From assembly GCA_003952965.2 (NCBI GenBank), contig CM025854.1:21002111-21066110 (forward strand): 64,000 nt of DNA, given 5' to 3'. Of the stretch, positions 35,882-49,100 are shown piece after piece. Numbering within the stretch: position 1 is the first letter of the stretch; every line of letters begins with the position of its first letter. This DNA is from Morella rubra. Taxonomy: Eukaryota > Streptophyta > Magnoliopsida > Fagales > Myricaceae. The translations under genes and the position numbers were made by a program. Below the pieces are notes generated by a model, which was not told the origin of the DNA, searched no databases, and saw nothing but the letters and a program-made list of their open reading frames with translations.

Positions 35882-38800
35882 CTATGAGCTTGAGAGGACC
35901 TTAGTTAGGGTGTTTTGTAGTGATGCAACTGAATCTACAGCAGATTTTGTAAGCCAGCTGATTCCCACTTTGAGCCTATGCTCATCTGTAGGTAATCTTA
36001 TCAAGTATGCTATTTTCCTTGCTGCAAAGAGAGGAGATCAATGGCCATACAAATAATTACATAAAGCAAAGACAAGAAAGAGGATCTCGGAAGTGGGGTG
36101 GGGGCGGAGGCGGGCAAAGGAAATTACCAGTATGACCGATAGGACCTTCTAAGGTTAGTCCCTCTATAAAACTCGGTGAAATAGCAGCATCATTTCTCCC
36201 CAGAGTCATCATCTCCCCTAAATTCTGAAACCTGAGAGTCAAATGCAGCGAGTTAGGTATGGCTTGTGTCTCTATTAAAGTTCTTTCTTTTTTCCCATTT
36301 GTTTCTCTTTTTGGTGAGAGGATTGAAGGTAGTGTTCTTCGAAATATTCCACATAAAATAGCCTATTGAGAGTAATAGTACGACCAAGAAGCAATAAATG
36401 GAGTAGGTTCTCAGTATAGCTCTTTGTACTGTTACCTATTTTGGTGTTTTCAATAAAGCTTTCCTTACCTATTTTGAATGTGAGAAACAAACACAAACCA
36501 ATCAATTGGAATTAACTGTTGATTGATTTAAGCACAAGCAAGTAATGAAAGTCAACTCAACCACTACGACTAAATGAAAATTCATCATGTTGTCCAAGCG
36601 TGGGGAATTTTTTGCTACACTGACATTGCTGAATGAAGCAAACATCACAATGGGAACTTGAGTAGTCAACCAACCTTCACCGGCTAGCTGCTGTTTGAGT
36701 AGGAAAAACTAACATCGAATCCTTAGCAAAATCAGGACAGGAAGATAGATAAGAGTTATCAAATTGTTATATGTAGAAAGTTTGTGGTAATGGGGCACAG
36801 GATGTGAAGGCTTCAAAAATCGACTAGGTGTCCCTCGAAAGTCCAGATGATGGCAAATGAATTAAAAATGCTGAAAGCAGAGTGAAGAATGTAAAGAAAG
36901 AGATAAAAAGTAAAGACTTTTTAGCAGTTCAGCCTAAAGCATCAATGGAGTATTTACTATTGCACCAAAATATCAAAACGTATTTTGCCATCAATAACAT
37001 CTTTTTAATTGTCTCTACAGGACTACCTCATTCCCAAAGCATAACTAAGACAATAGAGAAATACCCTACAATTGCCTGGTTAGATAAGGAAAAGACATTC
37101 AAACAACTTAAAAGTCTTGAACATAGACAAGAAATGGGTTAAATGACTAATAATCACACTCCCCTGAGAATCGAACATCCTAAATGCATCAATTAATGAC
37201 AACATCCTGCACATGGAAGATTGGCCCAAGTTGTAGGTTGTGGGCACCAAACTATTCAACATTACTTCAAAGATCTCAGTCCCTTTGTCTGTAGACCCCA
37301 TAGCCACAACAGCACAAATCGTTCGGAATGCCCCCAGCAACATGGTAATTGTCATCATTGTCATTTTAGATCACCGTGAAGTCTTAGTAGTAAATAAATA
37401 TATTTACCAAGAAATAGAAAGACTAAGGCACCTAATATGATTTCATAAGAGAGAGACAGAGACAGAGTGACAAAAAAGAAATAAACTTATCAGTAATAAT
37501 AGCAAGTGTATGAGTTGCCAACCTAAATGGCAAAAGAGGACGGTCATTGATTGCTGCCCACAGATTCCAACCAGCAAAATCAGCTTGCTGAAATGCAACC
37601 TGCAAGGTGTGTAACCCATGCACCAGACAGTAAAAATTAAGTTAAAGACGATATAGAAAACGCCTACATCAATGAACAGATCGAATATTTTTTCCAAATC
37701 TTTATTACACAAAATTTGGCCAGAAGAAGTGACTACTTTATTACACCTGTGCAGTGGCTGGAAGAAGCTTTCCATTTGAGTCCCTTAAAGAAGAAGAGTC
37801 ACCCAGTGCAAATATACGAGGGTAGCCCTTGACACGAAGAGTTTCATCTGTTTCCGCTTGTCCCCGGGCATTCATGGGAAGCTCATGGGGCTTGTCATAG
37901 GGTTCCAACTGAGGAAGAAGAGATTTAGATCCAACAGTCCATAATATTAAGTCTGCCTCCAGGACTTGACTTTGTAACCCTCTTTGAGCAGGTTGAAGTT
38001 CCAACGTATAGCTCTCATGATCATGTTCAGCAGCAATGCCCGGAATGGATTCACCTTCCACATTGCCTACTCTCTGAATACAGCGGACTAAATAACCCAA
38101 TAGCAGTTGAACTTTCCGAGATGAAAGAACCTAGCGCAGGAGAAGAAAAAAAAGCTGACAAATCAGTATCTAATTCAATATGAAATAAGAATAATGGGAA
38201 CCTTCCAAAAAGATTGGAGCAAGTCAGAGATGAACAATGAAATCAACTCCACCATCGGACTAAACAGAAACAAGTTTGCCACAGATGGAAGAAGCTAGGA
38301 TTCTCGGGAGAAGATTCAAAATTCCAAGTATCAAATCTTTGAGCAAGTATTACTAAACTCCATAAACAAGAAGCTATTGCAAATTTATCTACCACTTCCA
38401 CTGTTGCGCACATAAACTTCCAAAAAACATTCAATCCAACTCTAGTTGACTTACTTTCAAGGCAGCTTCCCTGTTTCCGGGAGGGGCAGTTGGGCAGATT
38501 GTGGTATCTACATTAATTGCTTGCACAATCCCTCTATCCTGCAGTCTCTCTGCTACTGTGGCAGCTAACTCAACTCCTGAGTAACCACAACCAACAACAG
38601 CCACACGAATGGGCGAGAACTTACCAAAGTTCCTCCTCTCCAGTCTTCTTAACTTATGATCCACCTTCTGCTTAGCAAGGATATTTTACATGTAAATGCA
38701 GCAAACATTACTCTACTGCAAGATAGAAATCTATCTGTTTGACAAGAGCTATCATAGAATGAAAAGATTTCTTTTCTGTCAAACACTCACTTGTGCATCC

Positions 38801-41670
38801 TCCAGGGTGGAGAATGCCAATGCAAACTCTGATGCTCCTGGTACAACATCGAGTTTAGGTTCAGCTCCCAAAGCAAGAACTAGCCTGGCTGGCCAGGGTT
38901 CAGAAGGAAAAAGAAGAAGTCAAATCAGCGGGGTTACTCCACCTTTTCATTGCAAAAGAAAAAACACTAGAGAAAAGTCAATCTGCTTCATGCTAATAGA
39001 GAAATCTGGGTAGAGTAAGCAGTCTTTTAACATCGACAAAGGCTTTTCAATTTACATGTTTCTGCAACATATACTAGTTAGTTCAGGACATTTCATCATA
39101 CCCAGACTTACTCCTACACTCCAAACAGCACAGAGTTGGCATAGAGGGACCTATTTGCAAGGTCCCCTAGGGAGACTGGAACACTAACAACCCCACAGGT
39201 CCTGGTCTTCTGCATTTTTAAGTCCCTAAATTATGATTAAGACAAAAAGGAGCACCTCCCATCTTGGTCTTTTAAGGAGACAAAAGAAATACAAAGAAAC
39301 AATTAAAAAAGAAGAAGAAGAGAGAGATACAGTAAAAAACAAACAGAAAATTTCGGTAGAAACTTGAAGTTCATCAATTAGCAGAACTGTACCAGTCATA
39401 TTCAATAAGAAGGCCACTTTCAAGAAGCACAGTTCCTCCACAACTAGATCCAGAGGGCCCATTCATTCCAAAATGATCACATGGATTTAAGAGTTGAACC
39501 CTGTCTCGGCAAAACTGCACACTTGTGTTTGCCAGCAACTCAGAGAAAAGAGGAGCTATTTCCCATGCATCTACCTCTGCATAAAACAGAGAATCTTTTG
39601 ATACCTTTAAAAGAGCATGCAGATGTATTAATTTTGCAGTGACGAGAAAATAGAGCTTACATGTGATGTAAACCCAAAAAACAGCATACCTCCAGATAGA
39701 AGCTCATACAACATTGGCTTGAAAATGAAACGTTCAGACTGGTCAACAAGCACCACCTAGTTCCATACCCAGTGAATTTTGAAGGTGTTAGCTCGTAAGC
39801 AAAAAAGTTGCTGCTACAATATAAACAGCATGACTAACATTTATCTAATCCTTGTCTCTGTTTTGTTTCTTTTTCTTTGTGGATAATTATCCTTGTTTTT
39901 CCCCTTTCACTAGTCTTCTCAAGCGAGGGAGGGTAAATTAGACATCAGCAGGTAACCATTATTCCACTACATCTTTTACTGCATAAACAAAAACAGTAAT
40001 GATAGCATAATTCTCATTACTTCTAGGTCAACTGCTGTCCCTTCCAAATAGTCAATTTTTTTATAAACTCTATTCTGAAAGGATTACAAAGCCAAATACA
40101 ATTGCTAACAAGAGTGAATGATAGAGAGACCATGTACAACTTCCTTTCACATTTAGTAGTCCAACTGTCCCCTTGCTAAGGTGAACTAAATCAAGCGACT
40201 ACATAACTTGTTGATTTCTAACCAGAACTTACCTGAGGTTTTTTGTCATCGGGCCACACAAGTGACTCTAGTCTCAAGGCAGTATATAAGCCTCCAAATC
40301 CACCACCTAATATACACACCCTTGGTTTCTGTAGGCAAAAACTTCTTGTTAACAATGTTAGCTTTTTAGATAGAAAGTAACATTACATAAAATAAATTTG
40401 ATTCCCGGATATTTGATTTGATAATCTGCTACAAATTCTTCTTCTGAGGACATCCAACCCAAAAGGTAAAAGTTAGGTAAAAGGCTGAGACTCAATGTGG
40501 AACCCTATAACAAGCATTTTCACATGCAGGCCAAATAGGAATACAGAAAACAGCCAAACCAGCTTAATAGATGCAAATGGACCTGACTAATGGAGTCGGG
40601 GAATATAAAGATGTTGGGCTCTGTTACCAAAGCTTGTACAATAAGGTCAATAGACCGAAACCAATACCAACAGTTTAACAATAAAGACAATAATCACTGC
40701 GCTTGAGATATTTCTTATCATGTTTATGATGTAAGTGAACACTACATTGATGAAAAAAGATTTGATGCAGCATAAAGTATGGTCTACTTGAAATTGAGAA
40801 TAAGAAAATCATCTGACAACAGATGACAAGGTAAGTTCACAATGCATTGTATCAGGGAAATTTGAATATTTGTCGACGAGGAAGCATACGCATCACTGAC
40901 AAAATTACAAAGCCTGATGAACATGTAACATTGCTGACAAAACCGAAAATGCAAGAACAGGCATATGATTAATAAGTTACGGTGCTAAGCATTATATCAT
41001 GTCGCCACAAATAAAGTTGAAACCTCATCACTATGGATTCAATTGCAATCATCGGAACCCTTGCAAATTTTTTTGACAAAACAAAGAGTGCAACCTTCTT
41101 ATCTGGCCATACATAAGACCGCGGAGCTGTTTCACCGTCAGAAATCTCCGCAACACCTCCATGCCGCCCTTTCGAATCCGAAGCAACAAAGCCAAGGCCT
41201 TTCTTCCGAGAACTCGTGAACAAAGCGATATTGGTCCCATATGTTTTCCGGAACACGGGAAATAGCTTAATCCGTTGCTTTGCTCCATCTGAAATCCACG
41301 AATAACTCACCATATAACTCAAATTTAATGTTTACAGAAAATGTAGGAAAACCTTATTACCCCTCAGTTTGGTTGCCCAGAAAATGTAGGAAAAGAAGAA
41401 AGGAAGAGAGAGATTTCATTCTTCGAGCTTTTCTCCCCATTAAGCAAATATCTTAAACTTGTTAAGCTAGTCCGACTGTTCGACTTAAGTGGAGGAGAAT
41501 TTTTCATTCTTTTGAAAACCTGTAACACATGCTATCCGAAAATCGAAACTTTTGATACGTTTCTCAATTTCCTCAGCGAACGCAAATGGTCGACTCGTAA
41601 AAAGGATAACGAGAGCATTACGATTGAAAGCGAAGAGCGTAGCTGAAGTTGTTAACGCAATCTGTGCCAT
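35882..41670 (-). CDS. NDC1: Type II NAD(P)H dehydrogenase C1 (NDC1), complete, 11 exons
   Basis: Exons, 5' to 3': 41622-41670, 41095-41288, 40233-40328, 39690-39756, 39393-39576, 38791-38884, 38455-38667, 37747-38130, 37523-37599, 36128-36231, 35882-36021. The total is 1602 nt, 533 residues, in continuous phase. After an 80-residue Ser/Thr/Lys-rich organelle-targeting region comes the FAD-binding GGGFGG (about 89-94). The second dinucleotide fold, VAVVGCGYSGVELA, is at about 250-263, and the flavin-site GDSSSLRDSNGK is near the end of exon 8. Plant NDC1 is a single-polypeptide quinone reductase found in plastoglobules and mitochondria; in Arabidopsis it reduces plastoquinone and is needed for phylloquinone and tocochromanol metabolism. 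The region after FAD site 1 (VFKPMLYELLSGE-like) and the C-terminal LPTDEHRLKVGISW match this clade well. The start is the only ATG giving a plausible transit peptide in phase with exon 2. Confidence 0.95.
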
Positions 41671-43149
41671 TAGGAAACAGAACCAGGCGACTCTCCCTGA
41701 GCGCAATCCACGGAAGTATATCTAACCCAAGAGGAAAGAGCTTTGCGGGAGTGAAGTCGCGTTTCTTATATGGCTGCTTTGTTTCCACGCTGCCAATCGA
41801 TATTAGTTCTATAGTTTTTTACGATGTCTATGTAAATTTCTGATATGATGTCTATAGTTTTGCATATTTAATATGCATTTCTTTGCTATGTCTACATTTT
41901 TTCTAGAGTGCAGTACATAATTTTTTTAAAAAAATAAATTGATATTTAAATAGGATATTACAAATTTTGTGATTTTATCTTTGTAATTATAATTTTTATT
42001 TATTTCTAAAACAAATGTCACCCATAACCTGAATTGAAGGCTACCAATTCTACTAGAAATCTAAATAAAAATAGCCTTCAAAATGCGATGAAAGTAGTGA
42101 CTTTATAAGCCATAGACAGTAATTTTATCAATTTTAAAAAAATTGAGATTACTTTTAAAATCCTTTAAAAAATTTAGACAATAATTTTAAAATTTTCCTA
42201 GAAACTACTAACTATCCAAAGTTCGAGTATTAACTACTTCCTTTCAAGTTCAAGTTATAATATACAACCCTTCACTTGCTAGTTGATGCAAACAGGAAAA
42301 ATTGGAGATCATAATTTTTTGTAATTTTTTATTTAAATTATATGAAATAATTTAAAGAAAAATAGATAGATTAATCAAAACCAATTATAAAGGTCCGCCC
42401 ATGATATGATAACGGTGAAAGAGGAGATAAATTTGACTCCATTATTAAAAAAAAAAAAAAAAAAAACACTAGTCACCGATTCATTGAATATAAAAAGTTG
42501 AATTCCATGTTTAATTGAGGTATGTTTGTTTTGATGAAAACTTTAAAATTTGAATTCAACCCTAATATTATTTCTACACAAATATAATACAATTCAACAT
42601 TACTTTTTTTACAAACATTAATTCTACTCAACAACTTTTACACAAATATCAATAAAACTCTAATATTTTCTAAATATTCACACCATATTTAAAATTCTGA
42701 AAATTTTAACAAAACCAACGTGCCAATCTTTATAACCAATAATGATATTATGTCTGCGCCTCTCTGCTCTCTCTAGCCTCTGTTACCCCCAACGACATCG
42801 TATCTATTAGCTACTCCAAATTTCGGTTGGATACTGAAACGACAGCGTGTGGATGCACGCAATGAGGTGAAACGGCACAGTTCAGGACTTCACGGTCCTA
42901 TCCGATTCGCAAAGCTTTTACGGCTTTTTTTTTTTTTGGAAAAATTGAAATGTCTCTTCTCTCGTTCTAGGATCATCCTCGAATTCATGTGGGTCCCATG
43001 TTGACATAGCGAAAATCGGAAAAACATAGACCATTGAGGCAGAGCGACATCTTCCTTTAACTTGGGGGCTCTCCCTCCCTGATCGGCGTCACTCTGGGCG
43101 CGCGCGGACACAGTGGTGTGAGCTAGCTAGCTAGCCAGCCCGCCTCGAG
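41671..43149. other. Promoter spacer between NDC1 and the CDK gene
   Basis: The NDC1 5' side and the CDKE-1 5' side share this 1.5-kb AT-rich gap. It holds a worn MITE (see 42518-42724), an A-run of about 20 bases at 42446-42465 and, just before the CDK start, a short AGCTAGCTAGCTAGC tract at about 43120-43135. No open frame is worth calling. Confidence 0.5.
42518..42724. mobile_element. Worn MITE related to the repeats at 55925-56290
   Basis: The left end GGTATGTTTGTTTTGATGAA and the reverse complement of the right end (GGCACGTTGGTTTTGTTAAA) match at most positions over about 16-20 bases. Internally the reverse complement (AATATTTAGAAAATATTAGAG, then GTGTAAAAGTTGTTGA) parallels 56096-56185. 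It is non-coding. I could not settle a target duplication. Confidence 0.5.
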
Positions 43150-46100
43150 ATGGGAGATGGCAACGCCGGGAGCAATAGAGGCCTTTCGACCAACACCAAC
43201 ACCAATAACAGTAACAGCGGCTCCAATAACAAGCCGGAGTGGCTGCAGCAGTACGATCTGATAGGGAAGATCGGGGAAGGCACCTACGGGCTCGTCTTCT
43301 TGGCCCGGATTAAGTTGCCCACGACCAATAGAGGGAAGTCCATTGCCATCAAGAAATTCAAGCAGTCCAAGGACGGCGACGGCGTCTCCCCCACGGCCAT
43401 CCGCGAAATCATGGTCCTCTTTCGTCCAACTCTATTTGGTTCCCCAGGAAATTTCACAAGGAAATAATTTTCAACTTTTTTTTTTCTTCCTTCCTTGTTT
43501 CCGAAAACAATTTTAAAAAAAAGTCCGTTTCTTGAAAGACTGGATGATTTTGTAGACTAAAGCTAACAGTTTTAGAATTTGGAAATTAAATTCAATGAAA
43601 TTTGTGGATTTGAAAAAAAATTTCTTCCCTTTGTGATAGCGAATTTGGGAAGCAAAAGATATGCACAACTGGGAGGTGGCATGGAATCGTGTGTTTATCT
43701 TTTCCCCTATAGTTGTACTCATTTCTCTTAGGATCAAAGCGGAGTGGCATGTAATCTTTACTTGCGAAGTTGGAGATAGAACACTAATTGATTGCATGTA
43801 TGTTTATTTTTGGGATGGTGCAGCTACTACGGGAGATTTCACATGAGAACGTTGTGAAGCTTGTGAATGTTCACATCAACCACGCTGACATGTCGCTCTA
43901 TCTGGCTTTCGATTACGCTGAACATGACCTTTATGTGAGGACGATTGTCTTTTCATTTTTGTTTTTTTCGCTGCTTGTTGAAATCTTTAGTGCATATAGG
44001 CAGTTTGAACAAAGTTCTGGCTAATGGTGTTTTGAACTACGGCTAATTTTTGGACCATATCGTTGTTTAAACTGTAAGGAATTCCACTGCCCAAGAAACT
44101 TCTGTAAAGAGATAGAATACGTTGTTTACAAGCTATCTTTCAAGTCCTTTTCTGAGATTATGTTTTAATGGCTATATTCAACAAACAACAAACTTTAATT
44201 CCGATTTCATCTCTTTTTGTAATGCGTTGCTTTCTATTGTTTGGTTTTTTTATTATTGGCACGAGCTTTTGGAATTTTTTGAGGACTTAAAAGGATCCAA
44301 GTCATTGTATCTTACCGGGTATTACATTCTCTGGTGAGACAAAGGACTTCTGTTACTCCGAACATTTTAAGCAGAGTAACCCCCAAGGGCGATAGCTCAG
44401 TGGTTAGGAGGGACATCCTCCTTGGGGCTCGACGTACCAAGTTCGAGTCTCAAGGGTGTGGGATGGATTTTCCTACTGCTGGGTGAGTTCTTGACTTATC
44501 TGCTCCCTGGGTTGTGGGGTCGGTCCAGTGGGCCGTGGTTTGTACTTCAGGGTTGGGCCAAACGGGTCCGGCTTTGGGGGATTTCCACGTTATCAAAAAA
44601 AAAAATTATTTTAAGCAGAGTAATAACATGTATATAACCATCAGTTGAATATACTTGACAGTTTTATCTTTACAATAGCATCGTTTGTTTTCATTGCATG
44701 ACAGGAAATTATTAGACATCATAGGGACAAGGTTAACCATGCCATCAGCCACTACACGGTTAAATCATTGCTCTGGCAACTTCTCAACGGACTAAACTAT
44801 CTCCACAGGTTTATTTCTGCAACAGTGATTTTATTGTGTAGTTCCATTGCAATCTCATCATTATCAATGGACTTACAATGTTGTAACTTTCTGTAGTAAT
44901 TGGATTATACATCGAGATCTAAAGCCATCAAATATCTTGGTAATGGTTCAACCACTTTGTCCCTCTGTTATGTTATAATTACCTTTACTGCCGAAAGCCT
45001 CATATCTGTGAAAATTGTGTTTGTATGTAAATGCATGCTGGGCGTTCATTCATGAACCTGTCCACATGCTGCTAAATTTGTATGAATCTTTTGTAAGCAG
45101 GTTATGGGTGAGGGAGATGAGCAAGGAGTTGTAAAAATTGCTGATTTTGGTCTTGCAAGAATATACCAAGCTCCCTTGAGACCATTATCTGACAATGGGG
45201 TAGGATGAATCCTTTCTGTTGTTAGCAGTACAGTGTTTATATTTTCATGTACTGTCACGCTCAGTTTATCAGAAAAATTTATGAGATTGAACAAAAAAGA
45301 GGCTCTGATGTGCACTGGGCAGACATGATGAGATTTATTCAGCTAATACCCTCCAAATCTAGAGAAACAGAGAAGGTCATGCAATGACAAGGGGCAGCAG
45401 AGCTAGGGACATCCCCCCAAAAACCAGTCACAAATCTTGGGTCTAACAGCATTTGCAGAAATTAAACCTGCAATATGTGATTCTTTCTTCAGCGTGTGCA
45501 CAAACATACATAAAAAATGAAAATATTCCCAAACTTCAAAAAATGACTGTTTGCAAACAAAATGAGGATACTTTGGAGTTTTTTACTCGAATTTTAAATT
45601 TGGATTTTTCCTGCTAAGGTACTTTATCGTTGATCATTGAACCAGGCTGTTACATTTTGTTTTGAATATGAGCAAAACTGAAGCCGATCATTGTTCGTTC
45701 TTTTTTGTTGTTGTTTGCATTTGAACTTATCCATGAGCTGTATGATTAACTTATTATTTTCCTCATCTGAAAATAAATACTATTATCTGCATCTTATACC
45801 TTTACATAAACTTGTGCTAATTCTTGGTGGTTTAGTTAATGCTGAGATAATATTGTGTCATCTTTATCATGAACTTAGGAACTATAAATTCACAAATTGT
45901 TTTCTGTAGGGCATCCTGTACAATTTTCGTTGTTTCTAATTAGACTATCCATAATATATTTTATAACTTATAGCTACAAATTTATATCTTACAATACTTG
46001 TGCCCTAGAAGGATTTTTTTTTTTTTGGGTGAGTGAGAACGCTTCACTGAGTGAAGTTATGCCTACAAAATCAAAGTTGGTTTTTATCTGTTGGTTCAAC

Positions 46101-49100
46101 CTTGGGTAGATATGTCTCGCATGTCAGTTGATGATATGCTGAACTTGGATGTTGAAGTCTTTTAATATAGTGGGTTCTGTCTTCCTTGTTTAGACCTGTG
46201 TGAGCGTTTCACTTGTCCTGTGACATATATGGAACTTGGATATGAAAGGCTGGCCCCCTAATCCTCAAGGCCCCATTAACTTGGTTATTTAAAAAATTGT
46301 TTGTTGATGTTTGTATAGTACTTTGATTTCCTGCAAGTTGATTTCATGATTATTTCTTGCAGGTCGTGGTAACTATTTGGTATCGTGCCCCTGAGTTGCT
46401 CCTTGGGGCAAAGCACTATACAAGTGCAGTTGGTATCCTTGAGACCATATTCTTCTGTGTAATTTGCAAGAGCAGGCACAAGCAAAGTTGCCAATAGATA
46501 GATATTTATTATGTCTACATTGGCCAGACTTTTGTGCTTCTTCATTCAACATTTGTTGCATATGTGATGGGCTTTTGTATCTCATGCATACTTGCGCCAG
46601 AAATGGTGGTTTGAACTAATGCTCATTGCATGGAATAATAAGATACATTGTGTTATTGTTTAACTTGAATTGGAGGGGACCTCTACTTTACGAGTTGGAA
46701 GAGTGCTTGGAAGAAAATGTAGAGCTAGTAAGTCATTAAGGCATTGCTCGTTGAGAACTGTTCAAGTAGAATTTTGTTTTTAATTCTTTTGCCATATTGA
46801 TGCAACTGAATGATTATGTGCAAATTAAGGTAATGTTTGTTTATGAAACATTTTCAACTTTTTAAGAAAATTTTTCTAAAATTCAAAATTTTTACAACTA
46901 AACATCAAAATCTCAAAATTTTCATACAAATTTCAACACCTCTGCACACCAATTTCAATATTTTTTCAGTAAAAGAAAGAACTATATCAAATCTTCTCTC
47001 TCCTTACTTTTTAGCAAATTCCATTACTTTCTCATTAAAAAATTTCATCAAATCTTCTCTCTTCTTACTTTTAACAAACTCCAATAAAAATCATTATACA
47101 ACCAAACATTCTTAAACTTTTTCACCAACTTTTTACAAATCCCCATAAAAATTCAATCTCTCAAAATTTTCTCATTTAAACTCAAAATTCTTAAATTTTT
47201 GCTTGCCAAACATCACCTAAGAAAGAAGTACATTCTTAATATTGGAACTAGATATGTGGGCTGTTGGATGCATTTTTGCCGAGCTATTGACTTTGAAGCC
47301 ACTTTTTCAAGGTGCAGAAGTCAAGGCCCCACCAAATCCTTTCCAGGTACAATGTTGACCTTTTCTCGTTTTAAAGTTTAGCTTCCTTAGCTGACTACCC
47401 ATTTTGAAGAAATAGTTTTGTGGTCTGTAACATATACACTGCATTTTAATTTGCATTTCCATTTGTGCAGCTTGATCAACTTGACAAGATATTCAAGGTC
47501 TTAGGTAAATTTCAGTAAATTTTTTGGCGGTGTGAGTTTTCTCCTTTGATATGTTACAAAGCTATATCACAGTTCATGTTGTTGCATTAGGGCATCCAAC
47601 ACTAGAAAAGTGGCCAACACTTGAAAATCTTCCACATTGGCAACAAGATTTGCAGCATATACAAGGACATAAGTAGTACGTTTTCTTTCTTATTTCATCT
47701 TGTCAAGTATCAACAGTTAAATAGGTGTTTAAGGAACTTATGTGCATAATGCACATGACCCTTGGGTGGACTGGCACCCCCTGCAATTAAGGGTGAGGGG
47801 TGAGGTCATGGTTTCAATCTTGAGAGGGTGCAAGAGTTGTATATTTACTAATGAGAATGAAAAATGTTCCATCTACCGTGCTATGGTACATTTCCTCCCT
47901 TGTGAGACTTAATTTGTTTTTGTTTGCTCCTTCCTTATTGCTTTTATGTTACTTTTATTTTGTACTTTTTTTTCTTGACAGTGACAATACTGGACTTTAC
48001 AACATTGTTCGTCTCTCTACAAAAACTCCTGCGTATGACCTCCTATCTAGGATGCTTGAGTATGTGGTGCCTTCTAGCTATCTATTTATCTTATTATCTC
48101 GGTAGCTTAAGTATTATTTTGGTCCTGGAAAATTTGGTCTCAGTTTTATCCAATTCTTAAAAGGTTTTTAAATTTTTGGTTAAGTCCCGGAGATTGTAAC
48201 CGTTTTGATGTAACTGTAAGCTGTCACTAAGGCAATTACATGGTACAAAACCTGTTTAGGAGGTATCTGCCCCCATCAATGACCAGACTCTCCTAGTATG
48301 TCACATCTACACATAAAAAACTATAAACAATTATGTTGTTTCTATTTTTCAGTACAGAAGTAGAGAAAAGGAAAAGAAACGAAAACCCAAACAATAGTAG
48401 ACAGGCACCCACCTCCATCTGCCAAAGCTGCTCTGATTAGACCTATTGTGAGTTTCCAACTTCCCCCACATGAGACGCCTGCATGGACCGCCATCTGCTA
48501 CTATCTCAAACCTAATTTATACAACCGAACTCATATCTCTCTCTAAATCTGCCTCCTAAGCTTGTACAATGTGATTGAGACAGATGGTCTCTGAGGTCAC
48601 TGCTATTTCAAGGATATACATGGAATAGATTTTACTCATGCCTTTCTCAAGATTATTTTGTCCATAATTTGTTGGTTTGGCTGTTTTGATTGACTCAAGG
48701 CTGCATAGGTTTCCATAGTATTTGCAGATCAGATTTTTTGTCACTTTTGGTGATACAAATGAAGTTTACTTGACTATTTCTTGATTACCACTCAATCCTT
48801 GCATGTCTTTATATGCAGATACGATCCTCGGAAGCGTATAACTGCTTCACAAGCTCTAGAGCATGAGTACGACTTCCTCTCTCAATCTCTCCGTATTCTT
48901 CTTTCTTTCCTTTTTTCTTTTTGGGGGGGGTGGTGGGGGAGGGTGGGAGGGGGGAGAGGAAGGGTGTTTGCGTGTGTAATTATTTAGCTGTTCTATGCTG
49001 TGGTCCCCTCCCGGGTGGGTGTGGAAATTGGGGTTGATTTCCCGCATTTTGCTGACCATACAACATGGGACCAGAGACAGCTGTTATTCATCTGGTTAGA

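Noticed and set aside
44395-44465. A tRNA gene by its box A and box B
   Set aside because: The acceptor and anticodon stems do not pair and the sequence continues into a body and A-tail with target duplications, so it is a SINE head and not a tRNA gene.
48925-48965. G-rich run as a possible G-quadruplex control element
   Set aside because: The tract (GGGGGGGTGGTGGGGG and onward) could fold, but it sits mid-intron with no link to a promoter or splice site; it is reported here only.
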